A program made the position numbers and the translations under genes. A stretch of 64,000 nt of DNA from Paenibacillus camelliae. Lineage in GTDB: Bacteria > Bacillota > Bacilli > Paenibacillales > Paenibacillaceae. The stretch covers positions 868,001 through 932,000 of the forward strand of contig NZ_JAMBNY010000001.1 in assembly GCF_023715345.1 (NCBI RefSeq), given 5' to 3'. Shown here piece by piece: positions 44,768 to 53,872 of this stretch (position 1 is the stretch's first letter; the number at the start of each line of letters is the position of its first letter). The notes beneath the pieces were generated by a model. That model saw only the letters and a list, made by a program, of their open reading frames with translations. It was not told where the DNA came from and searched no databases.

Positions 44768-46216
44768 TTATTGTTCTTCAGACTGTCTTTTTTGCTTCAG
44801 CCATTTTGGTGCACCTTTATTTTTGCCTTCATTTTTCTTCTTCTTGCTTTTTGAAGCAGTCGGAGCTTGATTGTTTTTGTCGGATTTCACACGACTTGGT
44901 TTATGCTGAAGCTCGGCATTGCTTACGTCTTGTTGTCTGGAAGCAACCTTGGATTTCGTTGTTGGTTTAGCTGAGCTAGTTGTTGTTGCTTTGGCTCTTG
45001 CAGGTCTTTCAGTACTAGAAGTCGCTGCACTACTGCTGCCTGACTTAGATGGTGTGTAACGCGTAGCCTCCGCAATTTGTGCTTCATTCAGCAGCTTACC
45101 TCTAAACAGCATCCGTTCTTCGATTGTAATATTAAGCTGCTTCATAAATTTATCCATAATAAACTTTTCTTTTGTCGTAATAATGGAGATGACTAATCCC
45201 TTTTTCCCCATACGCCCTGTACGACCTGCACGATGAACATAATGATCGGCATCAATCGCAGGCTCGATCTGAATAACGAGCGGTAGATCTACGATATCGA
45301 TTCCTCTTGCTGTCACATCTGTGGATAGTATCGCTTCTAGCTTGCCTTCACGGAAAGCAGACAGTGTAGATGCACGGCGTTGTTTATCTGCTTCTCCATA
45401 CAACGCTTCCACCTTAAAGCCTTCGAACCTCAGCTTCGTCTCCCAGTTTGAAATTTGATTCGTATCATTTACGAATAACAGTGCTGGGCTCGCCTCAATT
45501 GTTCGCAGCAACCGTCTCGCATAATCGAGCTTAGAGCGCTGATCACATACGATATAATAGTGCTCAATTGTGCTCGCCACCTTTTCAGCTGGAGAGATTA
45601 CGATATGCTCAGGATTATTCATCCATCTGCCTTCGTAACGTTCCATAACTTCAGGATAGGTAGCAGAGAAAAATGCCGTTTGACGATGCTTGTTCATGCT
45701 AAACAGCAAATGCTCCATATCAGCAGGAGAACCTAGATCAAAGGTTTGGTCAGCTTCATCAATAATTAAAAACTTTACAGCATGCAGCTTTAGCCTTTTA
45801 CTTTTCACAAGTTCATTCATCCGACCTGGTGTGCCCACAACAAGCTGTGGGTTTTGCTTCAGCTTTTCGATCTGACGTTTAACTGCAGCTCCACCAATCA
45901 GCTGCTGAATTTTTATTCCAAGCGGCTCTGCATATACTTCAGCTACTCTTACAATTTGCATAGCAAGCTCCTGAGTAGGCGCTAGAATAACTGCTTGTAT
46001 TGATTTAGACGATGCGTCAATGCGCTGCAATACAGGCAATAAAAATGCTAGCGTCTTACCACTGCCCGTCTGTGATTTGACACCGATATCTTTCCCGGCA
46101 AGCAGCAAACGAATGGCTGATTGCTGCACCTCCGTTGGATTTTCTATCCCTTGCTCATTCAAAATATGTATCAGCTTCTCGTTTATACCGAGCTCAGCCC
46201 ATGTATGACTAGACAT
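44768..46216 (-). CDS. DEAD-box RNA helicase with basic C-terminal tail
   Basis: 482 residues, ATG after AAGAAGGAAG. Motifs in order: Q motif (WAELGINEKLI...NPTEVQQSAI), Walker A KSQTGSGKTLAF, PTQELAMQI, TPGRM, DEAD in FLIIDEADQTFDLG, SAT in FFSATYPEV, and HRAGRTGRMGKKG. The last 110 residues are low complexity, rich in Lys, Ser, Thr and Ala (GKNKGAPKWLKQKRQ at the end), probably an RNA-binding or unstructured tail. Resembles Bacillales helicases of the CshA/YfmL group, but a specific orthologue is not claimed. Monocistronic. Confidence 0.88.
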   Translation of the reverse strand: MSSHTWAELGINEKLIHILNEQGIENPTEVQQSAIRLLLAGKDIGVKSQTGSGKTLAFLLPVLQRIDASSKSIQAVILAPTQELAMQIVRVAEVYAEPLGIKIQQLIGGAAVKRQIEKLKQNPQLVVGTPGRMNELVKSKRLKLHAVKFLIIDEADQTFDLGSPADMEHLLFSMNKHRQTAFFSATYPEVMERYEGRWMNNPEHIVISPAEKVASTIEHYYIVCDQRSKLDYARRLLRTIEASPALLFVNDTNQISNWETKLRFEGFKVEALYGEADKQRRASTLSAFREGKLEAILSTDVTARGIDIVDLPLVIQIEPAIDADHYVHRAGRTGRMGKKGLVISIITTKEKFIMDKFMKQLNITIEERMLFRGKLLNEAQIAEATRYTPSKSGSSSAATSSTERPARAKATTTSSAKPTTKSKVASRQQDVSNAELQHKPSRVKSDKNNQAPTASKSKKKKNEGKNKGAPKWLKQKRQSEEQ

Positions 46217-46268
46217 AATAACTTCCTTCTTCCTTCCTTAGCTCTAACCTTTAAAGTAGAGCGACACT

Positions 46269-47048
46269 CTATTTTTTATTCAACCAGCCACCAGCTAACT
46301 TATCAATTAGCCTCGGGAATAATCCGTACAGCTTAAGACCAAAGCCTGCCATGTAAGGTAAATTAAGCTCCGATCTCCTCGTATGTAGCAGCTTTATTAT
46401 TTTCTTTACTACGTATTCTGGCTCCATCATCAACCAGTTGATATTGTTAGCATACGTCCCATTAGGATCCGCCTTTTGAAAGAAAGGTGTCCGGATCGGC
46501 CCGGGATTTACCGCAGAAACGGCAATCGGCAGCTTACGCGCTCGCAGCTCCATTCGCAGGGAATTGGTAAAGCCAAGTACAGCATGCTTCGTTGCAGTGT
46601 AAGAGGTTGATTTGGCAGATCCAATGCGTCCGGCAAGTGAAGCAATATTAACAATATGCCCACCGCCAGCCTCCACCATATACGGTAATACTAGCTTCGT
46701 ACATCGAACGATTCCCATATAATTCGTATCCATCATCTTCTCATACATCTCTAAGCTAAGCTCCTCAATGGAAGCAAACAAGCCATATCCTGCATTATTT
46801 ACAATAATATCAATTTTTCCATAGCTATGTACAATATGATGAAAGGTCTGTATGATTTGATCAGCATCATTCACATCCATTACATAATAGGCACCTTGTT
46901 CACCAAGCTCAGACGCTACTAGCTTCAAACGTTCTTCGTTTCTGCCCGTAATGATCGTCTTCGCCCCTAGCTTTGCTGTCTCTCTTGCAAGCAATGCGCC
47001 AATACCACTCGTAGCACCAGTAATAACGATTACTTTGTTATTTAACAT
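46269..47048 (-). CDS. Short-chain dehydrogenase/reductase
   Basis: 259 residues; ATG at 47048 is chosen because GAAGGG lies eight bases upstream of it, rather than a GTG or ATG slightly further up. Classical SDR: TGATSGIGALLARE for NAD(P), NNAGYG, catalytic Ser in IVNIASLAGRIG, and YTATKHAV with Tyr-Lys. The C-terminal Pro-rich VSAVNPGPIRTPF is present. Substrate unreadable. Monocistronic, between the helicase and cheX. Confidence 0.85.
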   Translation of the reverse strand: MLNNKVIVITGATSGIGALLARETAKLGAKTIITGRNEERLKLVASELGEQGAYYVMDVNDADQIIQTFHHIVHSYGKIDIIVNNAGYGLFASIEELSLEMYEKMMDTNYMGIVRCTKLVLPYMVEAGGGHIVNIASLAGRIGSAKSTSYTATKHAVLGFTNSLRMELRARKLPIAVSAVNPGPIRTPFFQKADPNGTYANNINWLMMEPEYVVKKIIKLLHTRRSELNLPYMAGFGLKLYGLFPRLIDKLAGGWLNKK

Positions 47049-47092
47049 CAGCATCACCCTTCAACAGTGTACTTCATACGTTAATTTTACGC

Positions 47093-47126
47093 AAAAAAAA
47101 ACAAAAAAAGCTCCTAAAAGGAGCTA
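47093..47126 (-). terminator. Terminator after cheX
   Basis: AGCTCCT and AGGAGCT form a 7 bp stem with a 3-base loop (47109-47125). On the minus strand a long T run (47093-47108) follows. Typical rho-independent form. Confidence 0.85.
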
Positions 47127-47130
47127 TTAA

Positions 47131-47589
47131 CTATGAAACTAACACTTGAATATCTAGTTCGCCAATTCCATCAATAATCAATGGAACAGTTAATGCTTTT
47201 GAGGATTCAAAGCCGGCCGCCTGTGCCATCTCAACAATTCTAGGAGGAGTAATATCAACCGCCATTCCTTGATTGTACAATATTGTACTAGCATTACCGC
47301 TAATCATATTGCTTAGCTCAGATATCGCGCTTTTCCCCATCTCGTCAAGCTCTGAAATTGCGTAACCGCCCATCATTGCTGATATCATCTTTAGTGCAAC
47401 ATCCTCTTGCAGGCCAAAGATAATGTCTCCGTTCATCTGTCCGTTCACACCAATATGTATCCAGATATAACGCTCAACGAACTTAATATTTTTTACCGAT
47501 ACCGCCCCTGTCGAAGGACGAACTTGAACGACTTGCTCTATTACGGACTGAGCTGATTCCAAAAACGGGTTTATATATTCTGCCTTCAA
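47131..47589 (-). CDS. cheX: Chemotaxis phosphatase CheX
   Basis: 152 residues; TTG start at 47589 with GGGAG eight bases upstream. The active-site motif is SELSNMISGNAST (E-x2-N form), as in CheX/CheC/FliY, which dephosphorylate CheY-P. Flanking residues EMGKSAISEL and MSA-MMGGYAI fit the CheX fold. No other chemotaxis gene is in the window, so it stands alone, and it could act on another response regulator. It has its own terminator. Confidence 0.85.
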   Translation of the reverse strand: MKAEYINPFLESAQSVIEQVVQVRPSTGAVSVKNIKFVERYIWIHIGVNGQMNGDIIFGLQEDVALKMISAMMGGYAISELDEMGKSAISELSNMISGNASTILYNQGMAVDITPPRIVEMAQAAGFESSKALTVPLIIDGIGELDIQVLVS

Positions 47590-47751
47590 TTTCGTTACTC
47601 CCCTCTATTAGATCTACGACCAAGCCCTTAGCTACCATTATAACCGATCATGTAGGCCAAGTATACTAAATTTTAAGAGAATTGATTTTTTATTTCAGTA
47701 CAGACATGACTTTATGAAGAACTAAATACCTAATTTCCCCGTTTTTTCTAT

Positions 47752-47807
47752 AAAAAAAAAAAAAAAAGACTAATTTTTCTGTCGTTGTCATGACAAAAGA
47801 ATTAGTC
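47752..47807 (-). terminator. Terminator after the 5'-3' exonuclease gene
   Basis: An imperfect 16 bp stem (47768-47783 with 47792-47807, 14 of 16 pairs), followed on the minus strand by a run of sixteen T (47767-47752). It lies 28 bases beyond the exonuclease stop. Confidence 0.85.
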
Positions 47808-47835
47808 CAAAAATAGTATTAAATATATGATAGCT

Positions 47836-48729
47836 TTATATATTTACAAGCTCAAGTTTCTCTATTACTTTAACCAAGCTACCAAATTCCAGCTCTTCAA
47901 ACTTCTGATGTACTTGGTCTCTGCTAAAGCACCAGCGACAATGCTCATCGTCAAGCTCATCTAGCGGTGCCTCACAATGGATCGTTGCCAGTTTACGAGA
48001 CAGATGCAGCATATCCAGATCAGTTTCAATCTTCTTACGCACGGTCGGTGAGATTTGATCAAGATTATCAAGCAGACCTTCAATCGAAGCAAATTGCTGA
48101 ATCAGCTTGTAGGCTGTTTTTTCTCCGATGCCTTTTACACCTGGATAATTATCAGCTGTATCTCCCATTAACCCTTTAACATCTATCACCTGTGCTGGCG
48201 TAAGTCCTTTTTCTTCGAATAATGTTTGCAGCGTATAAAGCTGATAGTTTCCGATACCTTTTTTCATAATGGCAACATGCACCTGCTCCTCGATGAGCTG
48301 AAGCATATCATGGTCGCCCGTTACGATGACAACCTCGTGCTCTTTGCCAAGGCGAGAAGCCAATGTTCCCATACAATCGTCTGCCTCGTAGCCTACAAGT
48401 CCGATATTCGGCACATCAAAGCTGCTAACGACTTCCTTTACGAGATCAAACTGCGGAATTAGATCCTCCGGTGCAGCTGGTCTGTTTCCTTTGTAATCAC
48501 CGAATTGCTCTGTACGAAACGTTGTCGATCCCATATCCCAGCAGCATATGACATGCGTGGGCTGATAGGTTTGAATCGCATCAGCAAAATAACGAACAAA
48601 GCCATGCACGCCATTTACAGGGATGCCACTGCTTGTCCTTCTAATTTTCCCGGTAAACGATGTAGCAAAATAAGCTCTAAATAATATAGCCATTCCGTCT
48701 ATTAATAAATAACGACGCTTGCTGCTCAC
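47836..48729 (-). CDS. 5'-3' exonuclease (Pol I N-terminal domain homologue)
   Basis: 297 residues. The GTG at 48729 is favoured because AAGGAG is nine bases upstream; a TTG at 48747 is in frame but lies within that site. It has the 5'-nuclease core of bacterial Pol I without the polymerase: GMAILFRAYF, DMGSTTFRTEQFGDYKGNRP, VTGDHDMLQLI with metal-binding Asp, and the H3TH-like DVKGLMGDTADNYPGVKGIGEKTAYKL. Such stand-alone nucleases (YpcP in B. subtilis) remove RNA primers or flaps. The upstream aminotransferase stops a few bases before it. Confidence 0.88.
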   Translation of the reverse strand: MSSKRRYLLIDGMAILFRAYFATSFTGKIRRTSSGIPVNGVHGFVRYFADAIQTYQPTHVICCWDMGSTTFRTEQFGDYKGNRPAAPEDLIPQFDLVKEVVSSFDVPNIGLVGYEADDCMGTLASRLGKEHEVVIVTGDHDMLQLIEEQVHVAIMKKGIGNYQLYTLQTLFEEKGLTPAQVIDVKGLMGDTADNYPGVKGIGEKTAYKLIQQFASIEGLLDNLDQISPTVRKKIETDLDMLHLSRKLATIHCEAPLDELDDEHCRWCFSRDQVHQKFEELEFGSLVKVIEKLELVNI

Positions 48730-48743
48730 TATCCATCTCTCCT

Positions 48744-49940
48744 TCAAGCGTACTTTTGAATAATTTGCCCTAAGCGATCCGCCGCCTCTATGAGACGAGT
48801 CTCACTTTCTACTAAAGCAATTCTAACATATCCTTCCCCTTGACTGCCAAAGGCATCTCCTGGAATTACGACAACTCCAGTCTCCTCAAGACAGCGCTTT
48901 GCGAACATACGAGAGCTCCAGCGACCATCTGGGCGATCCCCGCTGCTTAATGCAGGTAATCTACCCCATACGAACATCGTCGCCTGTGGCGGCGTAACTA
49001 GCCAGCCAGCATGATGCAGCCGTTCTATGAAAGCGTCACGTCTCCGCTGATAGATATCGCCAGCTCGTACGAATTGCTCATCGTGCATCGCCTCATCAAG
49101 GGCAACAATCCCCGCATCCTGTATCGGATCAAAAACGCCATAGTCGATGTTTGCCTTAAGCTCTGTTAACGCCGCTACCGCTGCCTGTTGACCAACTAAA
49201 AATCCGATACGGCAGCCAGCCATATTGAAGCTCTTCGACAATGAATGGAACTCGACGGCAATATCCTTGGCACCTTCAACCTGCAAAATACTTGGCGGCA
49301 TAACGCCATCATACCCCATCTCTGAATAAGCAAGATCATGAACGATGAGTATGTTTTCCTGCTTGGCGAAGGCGATGAGCTGTTCATAGAAGGTAAGGTC
49401 TGCAACAGCTGTTATCGGATTGTTGGGGTAATTTAGCAGCATAAACGACGCACGCTGCCATATATCCTCAGGAATAGATTCCAGCTGCGGCAAATAACGA
49501 TGCTCCTCTACTAGCGGTATAAAATACGGCTCAACTCCTGCAAGAGCGAGTGCTGCATTATAGATCGGGTAACCTGGATCTGGCACAATAGCTATTGTAC
49601 CTCGCTCGGCTATAGCCATTGCGAGATGAGCTAGTCCATCCTGTGAACCTGCTAGTGTGCATATTTCCGTAGCTGGATCGACCGTTACACCGAATCGGTG
49701 GCTCATCCATTCTGCTGCTTTGCTACGAAATGGCAGCCCACTTTTCAATGCAGGATAAGCATACATGTCCTCTTGCAGCACGAGCTGTGACAACGCTTGT
49801 CTCACCTTTACCGAAGGCGCTTGATCAGGGCTGCCAATACCTAGATCAATAACATCTATGCCGTCAGCTACGGCCTGACGCTTCCACGCAGCTACCTCTG
49901 AAAATATTGAAGAGCCTAATTGCGATAATAGCTGAACCAC
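48744..49940 (-). CDS. Class I/II aminotransferase (LL-diaminopimelate/aspartate-type)
   Basis: 398 residues; GTG start at 49940 with GGGGGG six bases upstream, so a longer frame on this strand is not used. PLP-fold type I: VIDLGIGSPDQAPS, DPGYPIYN, NYPNNPITA, the Schiff-base Lys in SLSKSFNMAGCRIGF and a C-terminal MFVWGRLP and RIALVE. It resembles the LL-diaminopimelate aminotransferase-like group, but substrate is unsure. The stop and the Spx-like gene's end are two bases apart, one of a tightly packed five-gene strand group. Confidence 0.82.
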   Translation of the reverse strand: MVQLLSQLGSSIFSEVAAWKRQAVADGIDVIDLGIGSPDQAPSVKVRQALSQLVLQEDMYAYPALKSGLPFRSKAAEWMSHRFGVTVDPATEICTLAGSQDGLAHLAMAIAERGTIAIVPDPGYPIYNAALALAGVEPYFIPLVEEHRYLPQLESIPEDIWQRASFMLLNYPNNPITAVADLTFYEQLIAFAKQENILIVHDLAYSEMGYDGVMPPSILQVEGAKDIAVEFHSLSKSFNMAGCRIGFLVGQQAAVAALTELKANIDYGVFDPIQDAGIVALDEAMHDEQFVRAGDIYQRRRDAFIERLHHAGWLVTPPQATMFVWGRLPALSSGDRPDGRWSSRMFAKRCLEETGVVVIPGDAFGSQGEGYVRIALVESETRLIEAADRLGQIIQKYA

Positions 49941-49941
49941 A

Positions 49942-50304
49942 TTATTCCCCCCATGCTTCCTTGTACAGCTCTTCCTTATAACCGATTGTGACCTTCTCTC
50001 CATCGGTTACAATCGGACGCTTAATTAGCATTCCGTTCGATGCAAGCAGCTCCAACTGCTCCTCCTCTGACATGGAAGCTAGCTTGTCCTTTAATCCCAT
50101 TGAACGATATACATCACCAGATGTATTAAAGAACTTTTTCAGTTCAACGCCGCTTATTGCTAGCAGCTCCTTCAATTGTGCTACCGTAGGTGGAGCTTCG
50201 ACAATATGTCTTTGATCAAGCTCTCGTCCAAGTCCCTTTAATGTTTTTACTGCACTGCGGCATGTTCCGCATTTAGGATATTCATAGATCGTTAGCTGTT
50301 TCAT
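49942..50304 (-). CDS. ArsC/Spx-family thioredoxin-fold protein
   Basis: 120 residues; ATG at 50304 after AAGGAAC, overlapping the RluA-family stop by four bases (ATGA). The N-terminus IYEYPKCGTCRSAV has a CxxC (Cys10, Cys13), followed by ArsC/Spx-family segments RHIVEAPPT, FFNTSGDVYRSMG and the C-terminal MLIKRPIV with the conserved Arg-Pro. Members are arsenate reductases, Spx-type regulators, or YffB-like proteins; nothing here selects one. It sits in a translationally coupled group. Confidence 0.8.
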   Translation of the reverse strand: MKQLTIYEYPKCGTCRSAVKTLKGLGRELDQRHIVEAPPTVAQLKELLAISGVELKKFFNTSGDVYRSMGLKDKLASMSEEEQLELLASNGMLIKRPIVTDGEKVTIGYKEELYKEAWGE

Positions 50305-51338
50305 TTTTGAGTTCCTTCCTGCATCGTGTTCAATATATTTTGAAAATCCTCTGGAATCGGTGCATGACACTCCATGAGTTGCTTAGTTTTCGGGTGAATG
50401 AATCTAATACTCTGAGCATGCAAGGCATGTCTTGAAATGCTCGATTCCAGCTCCGCTATTCTGCGATTTCCATATAGCTTATCACCAATTAGTGGATGAC
50501 CTATGCTCTGCATGTGGACGCGGATTTGATGCGTACGCCCTGTTATAAGCTTGAGCTTAACTAGGCTCACCTCTTCATCGTCCTTCCACATAAACGATTG
50601 CTTGACCGTATAGAGAGTCTGAGATGGGTATCCATCTGGCGTAACGACTCGCAAATGTGGGTTCAGCAGATCACGGTCGATTGGAGCATCAATCATGGTT
50701 TGTGTTGGTTTTGGCACACCATAAACGAGTGCCATGTAATATTTATCCACTTTCCCTTGCTGCATCTGCTCTGACAGCTGGTGATGAATATAAGCATTTT
50801 TCGCTATAACGACAAGTCCTGATGTCTCCTCATCCAAGCGATGAATGGGGCGAAATCGAAATCTTTCATTTTTCTCATTCCAATAAGCAACGACCCCGTT
50901 GGCTAGCGTATTCGTATAGTGGCCATGCGTTGGATGGACAATCATGCCAGCAGGCTTATTAACGACAAGCAGCTCATTATCCTCATACACAATAGAGAGC
51001 GGCATAGACTGTGGCAATATATCCTCCGACTGCTCTCTTAGCTGCCTAAGTCTAACCGCTTCTCCAGTTCGTACAGGTGCAGAGATATAGACTCTCTCTT
51101 CATTGATGGTCAAGCCATAATCTGTCGTTCTTGCAGCAGCAAGCAGCTTGCTGGACACACCGAAGGCTTTTTCCAGCACCTCACGAACAGTCTTCCCATC
51201 GTCATCACTTGTAGCAATGACCGTTAAAGGCTCATAATAATCTTCTAATAACTCCATGTTTTCTTCTATGCCATAATCCTGTTTTTCACCAGTTGTATCT
51301 GTATGCTTTTCAACTCGACCAGTCCATTTAATTGTCAT
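50301..51338 (-). CDS. RluA-family pseudouridine synthase
   Basis: 345 residues; ATG at 51338 after AAAGGAAAG. An S4-like N-terminal part (VREVLEKAFGVSSKLLAA) precedes the catalytic domain with the Asp-containing motif HRLDEETSGLVVIAKN, VNKPAGMIVHPTHG and GRTHQIRVHMQSIGHPLIGD. It converts uridine to pseudouridine in rRNA or tRNA; the site is not readable. Its first 11 bases overlap the ATR gene, its last four overlap the Spx-like gene. Confidence 0.88.
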   Translation of the reverse strand: MTIKWTGRVEKHTDTTGEKQDYGIEENMELLEDYYEPLTVIATSDDDGKTVREVLEKAFGVSSKLLAAARTTDYGLTINEERVYISAPVRTGEAVRLRQLREQSEDILPQSMPLSIVYEDNELLVVNKPAGMIVHPTHGHYTNTLANGVVAYWNEKNERFRFRPIHRLDEETSGLVVIAKNAYIHHQLSEQMQQGKVDKYYMALVYGVPKPTQTMIDAPIDRDLLNPHLRVVTPDGYPSQTLYTVKQSFMWKDDEEVSLVKLKLITGRTHQIRVHMQSIGHPLIGDKLYGNRRIAELESSISRHALHAQSIRFIHPKTKQLMECHAPIPEDFQNILNTMQEGTQK

Positions 51339-51909
51339 GCTTCTTTCCTTTAAATACGTCAGCACTTCTAATATATTGTACATCTTCTATTTGCAGCAAA
51401 GCGTTCGCTCGTCTAGCAGCTGCAAAAAAGTAGTCAGATAATCGATTCAAATAGGCAAGCACCGCTTCGTTCATATCTTCCTGCTGCTGTGCAAGCGCCA
51501 CCGTTTCTCTCTCAGCACGGCGACATACGGTACGACAAATATGCAGCACGGCAGACAGCTCAGAGCCCCCTGGCAATATAAATTTTGTTAGCTCTGGACT
51601 AGCTGCTGTATGTTCATCGATCCATTCCTCAAGTCGTGCGATGGATTCCTCTGTCAGCTTAAAAGGATGACCAGCCTGTGCATATGCTAAATCAGATCCG
51701 GCGTCAAACAGCTCATGCATAATATGTGCAAGCTGCTCTGCAATTCGTGCTGTCTCATTCATAGAATCCGCTTTAGCAGCCGCTAAGCCTACAAAGCTGT
51801 TCAGCTCATCAATCGTACCATAAGCCTCAACCTTTGCATTCGTTTTGAGCACTCTACCTCCGATTAAGCTAGTTAATCCTTTATCGCCGCCACGTGTATA
51901 TAGCTTCAT
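51328..51909 (-). CDS. Cob(I)alamin adenosyltransferase, PduO type
   Basis: 193 residues, ATG after AGGAGGTTTAAT. Classic PduO-type trimeric ATR: TRGGDKGLTSLIGGR at residues 5-19, AYGTIDELNSFVGLA, LPGGSELSAVLHICRTVCRRAERE and the C-terminal YLNRLSDYFFAAAR. It transfers the adenosyl group of ATP to cob(I)alamin, producing the B12 coenzyme. It is first in the five-gene group and no B12-dependent enzyme or riboswitch lies nearby. It overlaps the next gene by 11 bases. Confidence 0.9.
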   Translation of the reverse strand: MKLYTRGGDKGLTSLIGGRVLKTNAKVEAYGTIDELNSFVGLAAAKADSMNETARIAEQLAHIMHELFDAGSDLAYAQAGHPFKLTEESIARLEEWIDEHTAASPELTKFILPGGSELSAVLHICRTVCRRAERETVALAQQQEDMNEAVLAYLNRLSDYFFAAARRANALLQIEDVQYIRSADVFKGKKHDN

Positions 51910-51938
51910 ATTAAACCTCCTAAATAGATGTCGTTATA

Positions 51939-51972
51939 GCAACAGGCTCGACACTGATGTCGAGCCTGTTGC
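51939..51972. terminator. Hairpin after alaT
   Basis: A perfect 15 bp stem (51939-51953 and 51958-51972) with a 4-base loop, between alaT (ends 51985) and the ATR start. No clear T run, but it probably separates the two units. Confidence 0.65.
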
Positions 51973-51984
51973 AGCTAATTAAAG

Positions 51985-53202
51985 CTATGAATTCTTTAGC
52001 TTGTATACAAATTGCCCCATTCGTTCGATCGCCTCAGATAAATTCGCTACGCTTGTTGCATATGAGCATCTTAGGTGGCCTTCGCCTCCAAGCCCGAATA
52101 CATCGCCAGGCACTGCAGCAACATTCGCTTCTTCAAGAAGACGCTGAGCGAACTCCTCGCTCGTTAGGCCAGTTGATTGGATAGATGGAAACGCATAAAA
52201 TGCTCCTTGAGGCTCGTGGCATTCTAGTCCAATCTCGCGGAAGCCTTGAACAACGATACGGCGTCGCTGATTATAGGACTCGATCATGCGATCCTTTTCC
52301 TCAAGCCCATTCGTCAATGCTTCTAGTGCAGCATACTGTGCCATTGTTGGCGCACACATAACCGTATACTGATGAATTTTGAGCATAGCAGCAATAATAT
52401 CTGGATGACCACAAGCATAACCGAGTCTCCAGCCTGTCATTGCAAATGCCTTAGCGAAGCCGCTAACTAACACTGTACGATCCTTCATTCCTGGCAATGA
52501 AGCAAAGCTTACATGCTTTGTACCATAGGTGAGCTCTGCATAGATCTCATCACTAATGACGATTAGATCATTCTCTTCTACCAGCTTAGCTATTGGCAGC
52601 CAATCCTCATATGTCATAATGCCACCTGTCGGGTTGCTTGGGTAGCATAATATTAAAATTTTTGAACGCGGAGTAATCGCTTTTTTCAGCGATTCAGCCG
52701 TAAGCTTGAATTGATCCTTCGCATAGGTTTCAATTCCTACGGACACACCACCGCTTAATGTAGTAATTGGTGAATAGGATATATAACAAGGCTCTGGAAT
52801 TAAAATCTCATCGCCCGGTGTAATTAACGATCTCAGCGCAAGATCTATAGCCTCGCTGCCGCCGATCGTTACGATAACTTCTTTATCAGCATCATATTGT
52901 ACTTGAAAGCTATTATCTAAATAATTGCAAATCGCATCTCTAAGCTCTGGCATACCTGCATTGGATGTATACTGTGTTTTGCCTCGTTCTAAGGACATTA
53001 CAGCCGCTTCACGAACATGCCAAGGTGTTACAAAGTCAGGCTCACCGACACCTAGCGTAATAACATCCTTGCGTGTGCTAACAAGATCGAAAAACCGTCT
53101 GATCCCTGAAGGTTTTATGTTACGAACCTCTGGATTAAGATAGTCAGCCATTTGTCGTTTTTGCACAGGTACGGATGATTGTTGCGATGCTTCGTTTACC
53201 AT
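51985..53202 (-). CDS. alaT: Alanine-type aminotransferase
   Basis: 405 residues; ATG at 53202 after AAGGGTG. PLP-fold type I with LGVGEPDFVTP, TQYTSNAGMPELRDAI, YPSNPTGG (near 190), the Schiff-base Lys in SGFAKAFAMTGWRLGY and a C-terminal RCSYATS. It resembles B. subtilis AlaT (YugH), and it is directly downstream of an Lrp/AsnC regulator, as is alaT behind alaR in B. subtilis. It most probably transaminates alanine or a related amino acid. Context raises confidence. Confidence 0.8.
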   Translation of the reverse strand: MVNEASQQSSVPVQKRQMADYLNPEVRNIKPSGIRRFFDLVSTRKDVITLGVGEPDFVTPWHVREAAVMSLERGKTQYTSNAGMPELRDAICNYLDNSFQVQYDADKEVIVTIGGSEAIDLALRSLITPGDEILIPEPCYISYSPITTLSGGVSVGIETYAKDQFKLTAESLKKAITPRSKILILCYPSNPTGGIMTYEDWLPIAKLVEENDLIVISDEIYAELTYGTKHVSFASLPGMKDRTVLVSGFAKAFAMTGWRLGYACGHPDIIAAMLKIHQYTVMCAPTMAQYAALEALTNGLEEKDRMIESYNQRRRIVVQGFREIGLECHEPQGAFYAFPSIQSTGLTSEEFAQRLLEEANVAAVPGDVFGLGGEGHLRCSYATSVANLSEAIERMGQFVYKLKNS

Positions 53203-53217
53203 CACGCTTCACCCTTC

Positions 53218-53718
53218 TTATGGGGATACCATCATCCGATGATCACTTTCATGTTCCTCGAAGATAATGCCATCCTGTTTGTATTTTTTTAGAATAAAGT
53301 AGGTTTTAGTTGAAAGAACAGCTTCAATCGTTGAGAGCTTGTTGGAAACAAAAGAAGCGACTTCCTTTAAGCTCTTGCCTTCAATCTCAACTTGTAGATC
53401 ATAAGCCCCTGACATTAAATACAGTGATTGTACTTCAGGGTATAAATAGATTTGTTCGGCAATTCTATCAAAGCCACGACCTCGTTCAGGTGTGATCTGC
53501 ACCTCTATTAAGGCCGTAACCTTTTCATCATGCATCTTACTCCAATTGACGATCGTGGCATATTTTACGATAACGTTATTTTGCTCTAAGGCGGCGATTG
53601 CTTCCTTTACCTCTTCAACGGCGACATCAAGCATCGTCGCAATTAATTCTGGTTTCATTCTGGCGTCTTCCTGTAGAAGCGCTAGCACTTTTAATTGAAA
53701 ATCAGAAATACCTGTCAT
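53218..53718 (-). CDS. alaR: Lrp/AsnC-family regulator (AlaR-like)
   Basis: 166 residues; ATG at 53718 after GGGAAGGGG. The N-terminal winged helix DFQLKVLALLQEDARMKPELIA is followed by the ligand-binding RAM domain (VTALIEVQITPERGRGFDRI, LYLMSGAYDLQVEIEG). It lies 15 bases upstream of the aminotransferase on the same strand, as in the B. subtilis alaR-alaT pair, so it probably controls that operon by sensing an amino acid. No operator sequence was identified. Confidence 0.8.
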   Translation of the reverse strand: MTGISDFQLKVLALLQEDARMKPELIATMLDVAVEEVKEAIAALEQNNVIVKYATIVNWSKMHDEKVTALIEVQITPERGRGFDRIAEQIYLYPEVQSLYLMSGAYDLQVEIEGKSLKEVASFVSNKLSTIEAVLSTKTYFILKKYKQDGIIFEEHESDHRMMVSP

Positions 53719-53794
53719 GTTCAAACCCCTTCCCACCAATTGTGGTATAGCAAACGCTATGTACGTTATTTTACACCGAATACGTTAATCCTGC

Positions 53795-53832
53795 AAAGCT
53801 AAAAAAGACCCGAATGGGTCTTTTTTAGCTTT
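53795..53832. terminator. Strong symmetrical terminator after the CotF-like gene
   Basis: A perfect 17 bp stem (53795-53811 and 53816-53832) with a 4-base loop. It has T-rich arms on both strands. It sits between alaR and the CotF-like gene. Confidence 0.85.
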
Positions 53833-53872
53833 CAGGTGACTTAATGAGCAGAATCTAACAGATTATAGCTCA

